From the NCBI RefSeq assembly GCF_027244095.1, contig NC_069669.1, positions 10,876,501 through 10,940,500 of the forward strand: DNA of 64,000 bases. Reading direction: 5' to 3'. Numbering within the stretch: position 1 is the stretch's first letter; each line of letters starts with the position of its first letter. The stretch is from Hemicordylus capensis (taxonomy: Eukaryota; Chordata; Lepidosauria; Squamata; Cordylidae). The translations under genes were made by a program, and so were the position numbers. Positions 21,475 to 34,288 of this stretch are shown here, in pieces. Below the pieces are notes generated by a model, which saw only the letters and a list, made by a program, of their open reading frames with translations, was not told the origin of the DNA and did no database searches.

Positions 21475-23444
21475 CAAGTGTGTTTTTATGCACCTTTTTG
21501 ATCCCTGCATTTTTCAGTAAGAGGGTGGGTGAATATATGTGTGTGCATACAGCCCTTTAGCCAGGGGAATGAGTCGTGTGAGTGGGCAATTCCAAGGAAT
21601 CGGGCATGGTATCACTTTTCCAGTAATGGAATCAGAAGCTATATCTAAGAATTCTGATTGGTATTGATGAATTTTTGGTAAGTATGGCACTAAACATTTA
21701 CACATTCACAGCATTAAACATTCACAGCAGATGTTCTCTTGCCAGTGGGAACATGTAGGATTAATTTGTAGGTTATTTTTGTAATGGAAACTATCTAGAT
21801 TGATTTTTCTAGCTTTAAAAAAGGTCAAGACAAAGACATACATAATACAGCAAGAGGAGGATGTGATCTTAAGATCTTACCTTAAAGCTTCAGAAGCAGA
21901 AAGGGAATGAAATAATTCCCCTCTATTTATCAGATACTGCAGGTTAAGCTAGGAATACTGTTTCCTCTTAGCAGAAAGGTGAAGGAGACACATTTCCCCC
22001 TATCCTGGCATGAAATTACCATGTTTTCCCTTCTTTGCCCACTAACTCACCACTGATCAAAGGATGATTCCAGGAATACAAAACTGGATATACCCAATAA
22101 AAAGCTGATTCCTTCAGACCAGGTTTGTTCAAGCCTTTCATAAAAGTTATTAGAGGTAATAAAATAGATTCCGAAATATATACATAGACACATGGTTCAA
22201 GTGTGGCACAACCCGCAGTCTTTGGCAGTCAGTACAAAAAGAGGTGTGAAGGGAACCAAGAGATTTAAATATTCTGGCTCAGACAGGCCTAAAAACTTTA
22301 AAATAAATTAACTGGAAGGCTGCTGACCTTCTTGAAGTAAATCTACATCTTTCAAAATACTTAAAACTTCTGATGTGATAAGTTAAAGGCCTAAGCCATC
22401 TTCATTAAGGCCTAAGAGTCAACTTCATTATGATTAAGAATACAGTATTTACACATTGCTTTTAAAACAAAAGCAACGTTCAAAGCAGTTCATATAGCAA
22501 ACGAAGAAGAAAATAAGTACCCACTGGGCTAGACCCATCCACAGATCTATGTAGGTTTGATATTGTTTCCACTTGGTGTGATGGCTATCCCTTGTTTGCA
22601 TCTGGAATGAAGAGGCACACTGCTCCTGAATCTGGAGGCTCTATTTAGCCACCATCACTAGACTATTTTTTAAAAGAGCCCTCTTGGCTAGTAGTCATTA
22701 AACAAACCTTGGTTAACTCATGGGGCTCAGATAGATGGCACAGATGACCATTTTTAAAAAAAAATTACAATAAGGGGAAAGAGGTTAAGAAATCCATTCT
22801 TTCTACGTGAGGTTTTGCCTTTGTCAAATATTACATGGTAATAAGCCACCTCTCACTTGTCTCCGCATCCTTAAAAAGGCACCTGAAGCTAGATCAACTT
22901 AAAAGGCTGCGTTGGTGGGCGCTCTCAGACTGAAAGCCCAGCAGCCTGTCTCTCCAACATTCCTAATTTGGCAGCAGGAGGAGTCTCAGCGTCCCCTAAA
23001 TCCCCATCAATCCACCTAGAAAATGTTGCTATCTGTTTAGCTGGTGCAGACAAGACATTTCAGATGTCTAAAACGTTCACGGAGAGGCCTGCTGGAATGC
23101 AGTTCTCTGTTCCAGTGTGTGTTTCACATTTTTGCATGCTTCTTTAGGACAAAAGCTGATAAGGGAATAGCCTAGATGCTTAGCAGCATAACCCTGGCGT
23201 TGCCAAGGCGGCATTCCAGACCTTGCATAAGGCAGTCTTAGGTCCGTATTAGTTTTCCCCCACCAGAGGTCAGCAGCTGGATTTTCCACCTCAGGAACCA
23301 AAATATCAGATCGTCACCCTAGGATCTCCTAGGCTCCTTTCCCCTGGGTAGACCTACTTGTGAGGACAGCGGCCCGTTTCAGAGAGCACAGGCCCGTAAG
23401 AGAAGCAGCCAGGTTCTGCACTGGAAGACCTCCAGAATGTTCAG

Positions 23445-23730
23445 CTATGGTGCCCAAACATCTGAGCCACGGAGAGCGTCTTCTGGCTTCTCTTGTAAGA
23501 ACAGCGTTGCTGACACAGGCTGAGGTGGGGCGCAGGGGTCCTCCACTTGGTCTTCCTTGTCCCATGGACAATCGTGGCCGGCCTCCCCATTCATGTCCTG
23601 CAGCGGGTAGTAGGTATATCCGCCACGCTTGCGTTCCTCTCGGGAGCTGCAGAAGAGGAACCTTACATTTCCTATCACGCTGAGCACAAGCAGCAGAGCC
23701 AAGGCTGATGTGATGCCAATCCAAGTCTTC
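23445..23730 (-). CDS. Last exon of a single-pass membrane protein, unit 2
   Basis: Same exon as 5029-5314, open throughout. Relative to unit 1 it has three amino-acid changes (K to R after the membrane span, A to P and T to S in the tail) and about five silent changes. That is far denser than in the WDR90 exons of the same units, which do not differ in protein sequence. The 222-bp segment absent from unit 1 lies just past its stop. Confidence 0.6.
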
Positions 23731-23828
23731 CTGTTGGAAAAATATTACATCTATATCATACATTTCTTTGTTGCAGCTTAAGGGGGGACGGGACGGGCTA
23801 CCTAAGATCCCAAATGGTCTTCTATCGA

Positions 23829-24121
23829 TAGGATGCTGCCATGTACCGAGCCAGACCCTTGGTCCATCTAGCTCAGTACTGTTTACCCAGACTGGCAGCA
23901 GCCTCTCCAAGGTTTCAGGCAGGAGTCTCCCTCAGGCCAATCTTGGAGATGCTGCCAGGGAGGGGACTTGGAACCTTCTGCTCTTCCCAGAGTGGCCCCA
24001 TCCCCGAAGGGGAATGCACATGTGTATTCTCCCATCCAAATCAGGGTGGACCCTGCTTAGCAAAGTGGGACAATTAATGCTTGCTACCACCGGACCAAGG
24101 ATCTCTAGACCCAGACCTGCT
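23829..24121 (+). repeat. SINE-like repeat A, unit 2
   Basis: Copy of the 5413-5705 element. Confidence 0.65.
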
Positions 24122-24605
24122 TAGATTTAGCAGAGATGCTGCTGCATTGAGGGCTTCCAGGTCAAGCTCTGGAACCCATTTATGATGTAACAGAACATCC
24201 AGGAAGCTGAGATTTTAACTGGCTTTTAAGACTCCTCCCGCTTTTAAAACTGCTATGGTACAGGAGACTCCAGAACACTGGAAGCTGGAGCAATTAAGCA
24301 CAACAAGCAAGAATGCACAGCTTACTCTCTGAAGATGAATTCCTCCTTGAGACCAGCCTTCAGGAGACACTGGCTTTCTGGAAAGAGAGTCAGAGAAGAG
24401 ACTGGAAAAGATGACACTCATTTGCCAGGGTGTGTTCAAGGGACTGTAGGTTTACACAACAGTAACTGATTAAAACCAGGCTTAAGTGACATAGGAACAT
24501 AGGAAGCTGGCGTACACGGAGTCAGACCCTTGGTCCATCTCGCTCAGTATTGTCTACACTGACTGGCAGTGGCTTCTCCAAGGTTTTCAGACAGGGGTCT
24601 TTCCC

Positions 24606-24956
24606 AGCCCTACCAGTTACCAATCCACACATGAACCTTTCCCCTTATCCCATGACCGCTAAGCCCCAGTACATTATGTCAACCAGATCACCTTTATCCA
24701 CATGCTGTTGACACTCTCAAATAGCTCCAAAACGTTAGTGAGGCAAGACTTGCCCTTGCAGAAGCCAGGCTGGTTCAGCAAGGCCTGTTCTTCTAGGTGC
24801 TTAACCAATTTTGCTCTTAAGCCTGCTTTCCATCAATTTACCCAACACAGTAGTTAAGCTAACCGGCCTGTAGTTTTCCAGGTCCCCCCACCACCGGGTC
24901 CTTTTTTGTTAACTACTTCCCAGTCCTCTGGCACAGAGTCTGATTGTAGGGACAAA
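24606..24956 (-). mobile_element. LINE reverse-transcriptase fragment, unit 2
   Basis: Copy of the 6190-6540 fragment with the same breaks. Confidence 0.65.
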
Positions 24957-25335
24957 TGACATATTTTTGCTAAGAGCAAATGTTGCTTGAAGAGCAGTGG
25001 AGACCAACCAGCTTCACCCACCACATCATCTTCCTCTCCCTACGCCTGGAACAGCATTCAGGGAGAGAGAGAGAGATAACACCATCTAGACTAAGCTCTT
25101 CATCCAACCATGTTCCCTGGAGCATCACAAAATCAGAATCTGAAATCGATTCCATCAAGGAGACATCCTTAATCTTAGACCTCCAACCAGCCATACTCCA
25201 TGTTATCAAAGACAAAAGCCTTTCAGATCTCACAGATGTTACATGTCACTTAATTACGTCCAAATGATGAATTGCAGTTCCTTCTCTATTGGGTGCTGGT
25301 TCTTCTGAACTTGTAATTGACAGAGGGAGTCCATT

Positions 25336-26355
25336 CAATCCAACAGAATCACCTCCATTGCCTCAAACGAAGGTTGAGACCACAAATGCTGTCTTTCCAA
25401 TGGTGTTGAACTTAAAGGGTTCAGTGAACATGTGGAAAAAAAGTGGCTTGTTCGGGAGGGTCTCAAGGAGAAAGCCAGTTCTCAAGAAAGGCCACATTAA
25501 AGCTCGTTTGAGCTTTGCCAGAAGGCACCTTGAAGATTCTGATGCCAAATGGAAAAAGGTCTTATGGTCCGATGAGACCAAGATTGAACTATTTGGCCTC
25601 AACTGACAGTACCACTGGTGTAAATCCAACGCAGCTCACCATCCACAACACACCATACCTACAGTGAAGCATGGAGGTGGCAGCATCCTGTTGTGGGGGT
25701 GTTTCTCTGCCTCAGGGACTGGGGCTCTCGTTAGGGTAGAAGGAAAAATGGATGGGGCAAAATACCGTCAGATTCTGGAAGAAAACCTGCTACCCTCTGC
25801 CAGACAGTTGAGGATGGGCAGAAGATTCACCTTTCAACATGACAACGATCCGAAGCACACAGCAAAATTGACCACACAGTGGCTGTAGGAGAAGAAAGTG
25901 AACGTCCTCATGTGGCCCAGTCAGAGCCCAGACCTAAATCCCATAGAAAATCTGTGGAGAGATTTGAAGATAGCAGTCCACCAACACCTACCATCCAATG
26001 TGACCGAACTTGAACAGTTCTGTATGGAGGAGTGGGCAAATATTGCTCCGTCTAGATGTGCAAGGTTGATAGAGAAGTATCCCAACAGACTCAAGGCTGT
26101 TATTAAAGCAAAAGGTGGTTCAGCAAAATATTGACATTGGGGGGGTGATCCTTTTTCAATCTCAGTAATTCTTGTTTTTTATTTCTGACACTGTTTCTGG
26201 ACTGTAATTGTGATGTTTTTCAGTTGGATGTTATAGGTTGCATTGGATAAGTACAGCTGGTGAAGGGAATTTTCTTTGTGTTTTCATTTCAGGATGTAAG
26301 GGAACCAGAATTTAAGGTCTATCAAAGGGGGTGATTCTTTCCAATACCCACTGTA
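25336..26355 (+). mobile_element. Broken Tc1/mariner transposon, unit 2
   Basis: Same truncated element with the same two in-frame stops. Units 2 and 3 share a C to S change near the left end (MWKKSGLFG). Confidence 0.9.
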
Positions 26356-26634
26356 AATGAGTCAAGAAGACACACATTTTGGTCACCAATTTCAACCACA
26401 GGGTGACCTTCTGATTTAACCTGTTTCACTTCATTACTCCGTAGAGCTTCTTCACATTCAATCAGCCTAAAACCAGGGGCCTCACAATCCTTTTCAAGCA
26501 GTAGTCATGTTGCCTGTTTCATAAACTCCGGGTCAAGGATCACTTTGTGATGTTCATGGATGGGATCCAGATGATCCCAATTTTGAAAATTCTATCCACC
26601 TATGGCCGATGAGACTTTAGATCTAAGAAATTGA

Positions 26635-27242
26635 CTTGGGGTCTTGCTTCAGAGAATTGTGTCAATTCCTCCTTTAGCATCACTATTGAAGAATGTTTCT
26701 ATCATTTCTCTGGTTTTTCGACACCGGTGGTTTTAAGGGAGAAATCTCTTCCCCCCTGCAGCAAGTATGATGGTTTTAAAATAAAATCAGTAGGATCATT
26801 TGGTGCTTCCCTCTCTCCCTTGATCCTTTCAAATCCTTTAAATTGTTTCCGATTGATTAGAAACCTGACTGATGATTATCACTGTTTCAGCTGTCAAGAG
26901 GCAGAAGGAGGCAGATGAACCTGAAAATGCAGATCTAACTTGGGGTCTTGCTTCAGAGAATTGTGTCAATTCCTCCTTTAGCATCACTGTTGAAGAATGT
27001 TTCTATCATTTCTCTGGTTTTTCGACACCGGTGGTTTTAAGGGAGAAATCTCTTCCCCCCTGCAGCAAGTATGATGGTTTTAGAATTAAATCAGTAGGAT
27101 CATTTGGTGCTTCCCTCTCTCCCTTGATCCTTTCAAATCCTTTAAATTGTTTCCGATTGATTAGAAACCTGACTGATGATTATCACTGTTTCAGCTGTCA
27201 AGAGGCAGAAGGAGGCAGATGAACCTGAAAAAGCAGATCTAA
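26635..27242. repeat. 304-bp tandem repeat, two copies, unit 2
   Basis: Copies start at 26635 and 26939. The second copy carries gattagaaac-flanked variants including ttttagaatt in place of ttttaaaata. Confidence 0.92.
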
Positions 27243-28112
27243 CTTGGTCATAAACCTCATTTGTAGCAGTATCTAATCCAGAAGGATCTGGAGAGTCCCT
27301 CAAGATAGACGATGAATCTGCATTGTTAAACAAAGCCTCTAGAGAGCCTCCTACTTGTGCTTGAGAATTGTTTGCTGTGGGCAAGGATATCCCGATCTCA
27401 GCATTATTATTTGGTGCTTCCATTCTCTCAGTTACAGAACCTAATTTAGGGATAGAGTCAGAAATAGTTCTCCCTGGTGAGATGTCTGCCAGAGGAACAA
27501 ATGTATTCGAGGTTCTAAAGGAACTGAAAAGACTTACTCATTCCTGTTTTTTAGAATATTTTTGGATTTTTGCTTGCTTAGATTTCTCTCTCCCTTCTAT
27601 GGACCGTGTGGGCTGTTTCTCGGGCACTTCTTGTTTCCCGTTCTTGAATGTAGGGCTGTAACTTCCTCTAACCAACAACATGGATGGAAGTAAAAACCAC
27701 ATTCCTCGCCAGGAAGAAGTCCATGGGTTGGGAAAGAAGATGAGATGACGCTGTGTGGATGAATCCGTGGGGGCCAGCTGTGGGAACGAGGTCACGGTCT
27801 CAACAGCACATGCCCTTGCCTTATCAGGCAAAGAAATTCTTAGAGGGAATCCTCTATGTTGATGGCAAGGGCTCTGGGCCAGAGAGGTCAGGAGGGGAGT
27901 AAGCTCCTCCAGCTCCTCCCTCTTTCTCTTCCATACAGAGGCCCTGGAGCATCTGCAATGAGAGCAGGGCTTGGGAAAAGGGCAGAGGAACCTCCCCATC
28001 CCTGAGAAATGGCGGCAGATTCTGGGCTGGCGTTCCCAAAGGGAGCAAGAGAAATGGCATCCCCACCTGATTTTGGCCACAAGCTTGTCCAGTGTCCATG
28101 AGCTGATTGCCC

Positions 28113-28609
28113 TCAGTCATCCCAGAACTCAACATCTTGGAGCAGGTCCTCTGTTTGGGAGAGAAGACAAGAGAATTCATGAGAGCACGGCTTGGTTTGG
28201 GAAAGGGGCAGAGGACCCTCCCCATCCCCGAGAAATGGAGGCAGGTTCTGGGATGGAATTCCCAAAGGAAACAAGAGAAACGGCTTCCCCAGCTGCAGTT
28301 TGGCCACAAGGCCTTCCTCAGGGAGCGCCATGTTCCCCCTAGGGCTGGATTGGGAAGCGAAGGCACTTTCTCTGGGGAGGGCACTTGGAGGCAAGGGTGG
28401 AGGAGCATGTGGGGTCCTCGGAGACCCACAGAGGGCCCAGAGGGAGCTCTGCCTAGGCCCAGAGCAGGGAGGGAGCTCTGTCTGCCCCGTTTCCATGGGG
28501 ATGGATGCTACCTTCACTAGATGAAGTGCTGTCTTGGTCTTTGGCCTGGGCTGCCATCCTCCACACCTGAAGAACCGCAAAGGGCAGCAGGGGCTTAATC
28601 TTCTCTGCC

Positions 28610-28655
<46 letters not shown>

Positions 28656-31007
28656 GAAGGCCTGTCAGAGCTCTTCTGGGGACCCTGAAGCTGGAGGAGG
28701 GGGGACTGGAGGATGCCGGACCCAAGGGGATACCTACCTCAAAGTAGAAGGGCGGCCCAGTCGCCAGATCAAGCAGCAAACAGCCAGCCCTTTCTGCCAC
28801 CGCCTCCTCCTGCTCGTCTTTGGTTTCCACCTCACTATTAATGGCCTGCAGGATGAAAAGGTCCCTCAGAATGCCACAGCCGTGGTCGAAATCCTCACAC
28901 CAGCAGCCCCCTTGCCTGGCTGCTGAGAACGGGGACCCAAGACAGAGAAAGATCTCCAAGGTGGTTCTCGCCAACATTTCTACGTCGTCCTCACGAATGA
29001 GCTACCCAAATTACCAGGGAGCTTCTTATGCCCCCTCCCTCCCAGCTCAGGTGAGCCGAGTGGGGGGGAGGGTCTCTTCGGGGTGGGGGCCCGCCTATGG
29101 AATACCCTTCCCTGGCTGCTCAGGGTGCCAGGACGGGGCTGCACATCTGAACGCTGCCCACCGGGAGGGAGTCGAGGCCTTATCCGCCGACATGCTTGAC
29201 CCTACCCCTACCCACAACCAGGAAGGGCAGAGGAGCCTGCTGACCCCAACTGGACCAGGGGATGGTCCCTCCGTGGCTGGGAGACGCCACCTTACCTACC
29301 TCAGTGATATGGATGAGGTGCTCCAGGCTGGGCCTTTGAGAAAGGAGGGCTCTGAGCAGGCCCTGCAGGGCCTCCTCAGGTGGCAGAAACAGGTCCTGAG
29401 AGGGAGAAAGGGAGCCAGAGTGTGGCTTCTGGAGGCTGGAGGGGGTCGCAGCCCCCCTCAGGGAGGGGAAAGGCACCACTGGGCCTCCAAAGAGCCCCGC
29501 TTGCCCTCTGCCCATCTTGGGGGATCCAGACCCCCCCAGCCAGGGTCCTTGCCTAGGAGGGCAGCAGTGGGGCAGGGTGGGGTGGGGTCTCCCTCCATAC
29601 TCACCTCCTGGTCTTGCTGTGGCCCTTGCTCTGGCATCACGCTCATCCAGAACAGGCAGCCGGAGATGATTTTATGTTCCCTGCTCTGGCAGAAGCAGGG
29701 CTTCATCCGACTGTCAAGGAAAGGGGAACGATGAGAAATCCCGCTGGGGCGGGGGGAGAAGGCGGTCCAGGAAAGGGCTGAGGGGGGAGATTCCGCCCCC
29801 TCCCTCAGTGCCCCGATCCAAGGCTTCCCCAGGACTCAGGGCAGGAGAAGGGGGCCGGATCCTGTGGCACTCAAGCCGTCTGCCCAGAGGAGGGAGTCCT
29901 CAATGACACCTTCTGGGGCCAAGGGGGTGGAGGACCAAGGGGCTGGTCCCTTTCCATGTCCCCCCCCCCCGGGTCCCACACTGCCTCTTCCCTACATTGG
30001 ACTTCCCTCCCAAACATCCTCCCACCATTGGCCACCCCACATCTCCCTCTCCAGACCCCTCCCGTCCCCCACGTACCTCAGCAAGGTGAGAGCCTCCGCG
30101 CAGAGGGAGAAGAGGTAGGGAGGCAGGGGGTCCTCCCAGGTATACTCCATCTCCTCCTGGGAGGGAACAGAGAGAGGGAGGCGAAAGTCACCCCGATCCA
30201 TGGGGGGGGGCTCCCCTAGACCTGCCCCAGCTCCACCCCCCTGCCCCGCTGGGCTTGGCTCTGTTCCAAGGGCTGCCTCCACCCCACTCCCCCCCCATCC
30301 AGGCCTCCGCCCCCCAGCTGCCAACCACTCACCAGCACGGCCTGGGCTGCCAAACCCTTTGAGAAGGCAAGGCGGCGTTCCCCTCTCTGGAGGCTGTTCC
30401 TGCAGGCCTCGATCAGGGTCTTCAGGAACGTGACCCGGTCCCTCCGGTCCTGGAAGGGGAAAACAATGGGGCCGTGAAGTGGGGCAGGATGCCCCTTGGA
30501 TGGCAGGCCCCCTTTCATGTGAGCCGCCCTGCCGTCCCTTGGTACCCCACCCCCCTGGACACGGCTCTGGGCTTCCCTGGGGGGGTTCTGGGAGGGGGTC
30601 TCTCCATACCTTCCCTTCTTCTTCACTTTCCGGTCTGGCCTTATCCACAAGGCGGAGCCTGGCCTTGATGAGGCTGCTGGGTGTTGGAGCTGCAGGAAGA
30701 GGTGGAGAAGGCAGGAGAGTGAGTGGGGCCCCTTACCAGCCCGGCCGCCCCCTTGCCTCCCCCCCCCCCGGCCAACTGGGGCCCCTCCTCACCTCCAGCA
30801 TCCTCAACAGGGGGCTCGGCTGGCTCTGGCCGGCTGCAGCCCCCAACCAGTGGCAGCGAAGGAGCAGGGCCCACCCGGTTGGTGCGGCCGCACAGGACCC
30901 ACCACCTCCGGGGGGCAGCTGGCCTGGAGGCTGCAGACTCCCCTGGGGCGGCCAGGGGGGCCACTCGGCTGGACCGCCTAGCCAGGAGGGCTCGGAGCCT
31001 GCGCAGC
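28113..31007 (-). CDS. Unidentified nine-exon gene (3' part), unit 2
   Basis: Exons 31007-30793, 30689-30610, 30449-30333, 30156-30077, 29710-29605, 29395-29300, 29001-28738, 28608-28512 and 28150-28113. All frames and splice borders are kept. Relative to unit 1 there are a few residue changes: S to L in exon 2, S to T and P to A in exon 3, T to A in exon 1. No exon is broken. Confidence 0.68.
28612..28652. repeat. (GA)n microsatellite, unit 2 (41 bp)
   Basis: Same site as in unit 1, 20 bp shorter. Confidence 0.97.
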
Positions 31008-31517
31008 CTAGAAGAGAGCAGGCAGAGCATGAGAACGAGACCTTTGGGCAGAAAGGTGGGCGTGGGATAGGGGGGACCCAGGGGGCGGGGAAACCCTGCA
31101 TGGCCGCCAGGAGGGGGATGCCAGGAGCCCAAGACGGCTAGCCCTCTTCAGTCAGCGAGGTGGCTCTTGGGGCAGCTGGCTGCTGGCTTGGGCCCAGCCC
31201 CTTTGGGAATCCGGGGCACAGCTCTGGGCTGGGGAGGTGCAGAAGGGAGATCTCCCAACCCTTGGCAGGCTGGAGAGCTTGCCCATTAAAGAATGGCGAA
31301 TCCCTCCTGGGCTCCTGAGTTGAGGAGAGACGCAGGCAGGGAGTGGGTGCTGGAGAAGGGGCCGTGTGGGGCCAGGCCTTCTCTGGGGCTGCCCCGGACC
31401 GGCTTGGGAATGGGCTCCCGGTCCACAGAGGAGCTCCTGCATCTCTGGCTGCCTCCCCCAAATCCCTTTAGACACACCTGTCTTCTCAGGCCTTGGGCTA
31501 AAACTTTTTTAAAAGTG

Positions 31518-31727
31518 CTTTGATAAATTTGTATTTATCTGTATTTATTTATTTACGGTCTTTGACCAAATAGTACAATACATTTACATGAAAAACTAAA
31601 ACACACTTTCAGCAAATATAAAACATTAAAATATAAAACCAATTAATCATTTACATGAAAAGCTAAAACAAACTTTCAGCAAATATAAAACATTAAAATA
31701 TAAAACCAATTAATCATTTATAGTGGA

Positions 31728-31786
<59 letters not shown>
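31518..31786. repeat. LINE 3'-end scrap, 67-bp tandem repeat and (TA)26, unit 2
   Basis: The 67-bp copies lie at 31581-31647 and 31648-31714. The TA run at 31735-31786 is 52 bp, more than three times the unit 1 length. Confidence 0.8.
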
Positions 31787-31791
<5 letters not shown>

Positions 31792-33246
31792 GCTTCTCCA
31801 ATAAGATGGTTTAGACTGGAAATGAATCAGTCAATACTCACATGATCCACAGGCTCGTGGCTGTACTCCAGTTACGGACTTGAACCCTAACCTAAACCTA
31901 ACCTAAGACTAACAACCAACAGCAACAAGTAGAAACAACGACGAACCCTGCCCAACCGCCTCCCCCTCCCTATCCCAAACAACCCCGAACCCCAACAGTT
32001 AACCCCAACAACAAACCCTCCCCCTCCCTACCCCAAATAAATCCCCGCTTCTCTCTGAAGAGCTCTCTGATCTTTAATCTCAGTCTCACACTCAATCTCT
32101 CCCTCTTTCACTCTCTCAATCGCGCCCAATCACTCTCTAAATACCTTTCGCGGCCACAGACACTCTCTCAAACACCCTCTCTCTTTCACTCTCACATGCA
32201 TTCAAGGGAGTCAGCGATGAATCCTGCCCCAGTATCCCGTAGCGACGGGTGATGTCACAAAGGGGGCCGCATCACCAGTTAACTGCCAACTCAACGGCCG
32301 TTGGTCCTCTGAGGTCGAGGACCCTCCTTGGAACTCTGGGGCCCCTGCGGTTCTTCTGGGGGTCTCTCCCTTTCCGGCCACATCCCTGTCCCCCATGAGA
32401 GGCCTCCATCTTCCCCACCATGGCTAGAGGGGCACCCTCCCAAATCCCTCCTGGGAGACCCTTCCCACCTGCAAGACTCCCTTCTTTGCTGCTGTGAACC
32501 CCACAGGATCCAAGGAGGAGTCCTCCTTTTCTGGGTCCCAAATACAACGGCCTCCTTCTTGGAGTGGTGTCTCTTCCAAAGAGGACTCCATGGACAAGTG
32601 GGTCTGCCTTCACCATCTAGAGGGACATCTCACTTGCCCTGATGCTTCCTGAAAAACACACCTTCCGACATTTCAGGGATGAAAAGGGGGCCTTCCAAAT
32701 GTGTTTCTGGCCCCCCATTCCCATCTGAAGGGGCACTGCTTGGCCAGAATCTACCCCCAAGGCTGCAATTACTACTACTACAAACATGTGCCAATTTTCA
32801 CCATTAGGGTCATTAGGAAGGGGATTGAGAATAAAAGTGCTATTCTTGTTATTCCTTTATACAAGCCTCTGACCGTGGTGGCTGGTGGCCAATAGGGTGG
32901 TGTGGTGGTGGTGCAGCGAGAAAAGAACTCTGTGCATGCTCAAAGGACCCTTTGTCTGTGTGTCCAAGATGGAGCCCTGGCTTTAAAAGGATGAATGACA
33001 CATTCTCTAACCCTTCATCAGGCTGAAACATTCTGCCTAACTCTCAAGACTGCACTCTCTCCTACGACCAGAGGTCAATGCAAAAATATGTTGGAGAGAA
33101 TCCACAGAAAGCTCGATGGATGGAGAGGGACTCTCTCTTGCATTCACCGTTAAATAGGAATAGGAGTAATAATGTGCCTAGCTAACAGCTGGCATCCAAA
33201 ACATTGCTCTCAGTGTGTGAATTGCACATAGATGGAAATGGCATTT

Positions 33247-33464
33247 GAGAAGCCAGTGGACACAGGATCCACAGGGTTCCCAGACTATGGGAAATACCTA
33301 TATTGGGCAGCAGCGAGATAGGAAGATGCTGAAAGGCACGGGAGGAGGCAATGGTCAACCCCACCTGTGTTCTACCAAAGACAACCACAGGGCTCTGTGG
33401 GCACCAGGAGTCGACACCGACTCGATGGCACAGCTTTACCTTTCTCTTCTGGGGGAGAACGTTT
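33247..33464 (+). repeat. SINE with a LINE-type tail, unit 2
   Basis: Copy of 14815-15032. Confidence 0.6.
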
Positions 33465-34288
33465 AGCTGGAGGAGAGTGAATAGCCCCATTCAATTCCAG
33501 CACAGCATTCTTCCAGTGGTTGTTGCTGGTATCTACTTTATATTTGGGGTGGTCTGTGTTGGTTTGTGATAGATATAGTGAGCCTTGTTGGAACACGGAA
33601 CCATTTTATTTGTTTGTTCTGTGTAAGCTGCAGTGAGAAGTGGTATATAAATATTGATAGTTGCCGTTTAGGCCTCTCAAAATGTATGCAGATTCATGTT
33701 GGCTTCCTAAAAACAATTTTGTTCAGTTCTCGCCTACAACCGTGGATAACGCAACCACATATAACGAGATCTTGAGTGAATGGGAATTGGGGGGGTTAGG
33801 TTCCTGGAGCTAAAAGAGAGGCTTAAAAGGCAATCGTAAGAGCAAGAACGTACCGTGTCATGCTCTCCAGGTCTCCAGCAATGCCCCTCCGCCAGCAAAC
33901 GCCCAGTTCTGGAGGTTTTCTGTGAAAAATCATGGGGTGGGGGAGGGATTTTAAAAATTGTTTATTTTACAAAAGAGCCACAAAATGGCTCCGTTCAGCA
34001 AAATGGTGGCCAGAAATGACCTTGGAGGTCATTTCCGGCCACCTAGAAACTGTGGATTGGCAAAATTTTACCCACCCACCCCGCTTCCAAGCAACATATA
34101 ACGAGGTTAGGTCTCAATTGCCTGACGGCAGATACGCAAAACTGTGGGTGACGGCACCGTGGATAACGAGGGCCACCTGTAATCAAGGCATTATTTGCCC
34201 CTTGCTCCTCTGAACTTCAGCTCAACTCTTTGGCGTCTGCCTGTTGGTTGCCTTCTGTCTAATCGGAATGCACATCTATCCCCAACAG

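Larger units (their letters stand above)
24970..27681 (-). mobile_element. Minus-strand LINE with nested Tc1, unit 2
   Basis: Copy of 6554-9264 with the same nested insertion and tandem repeat. Confidence 0.55.
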
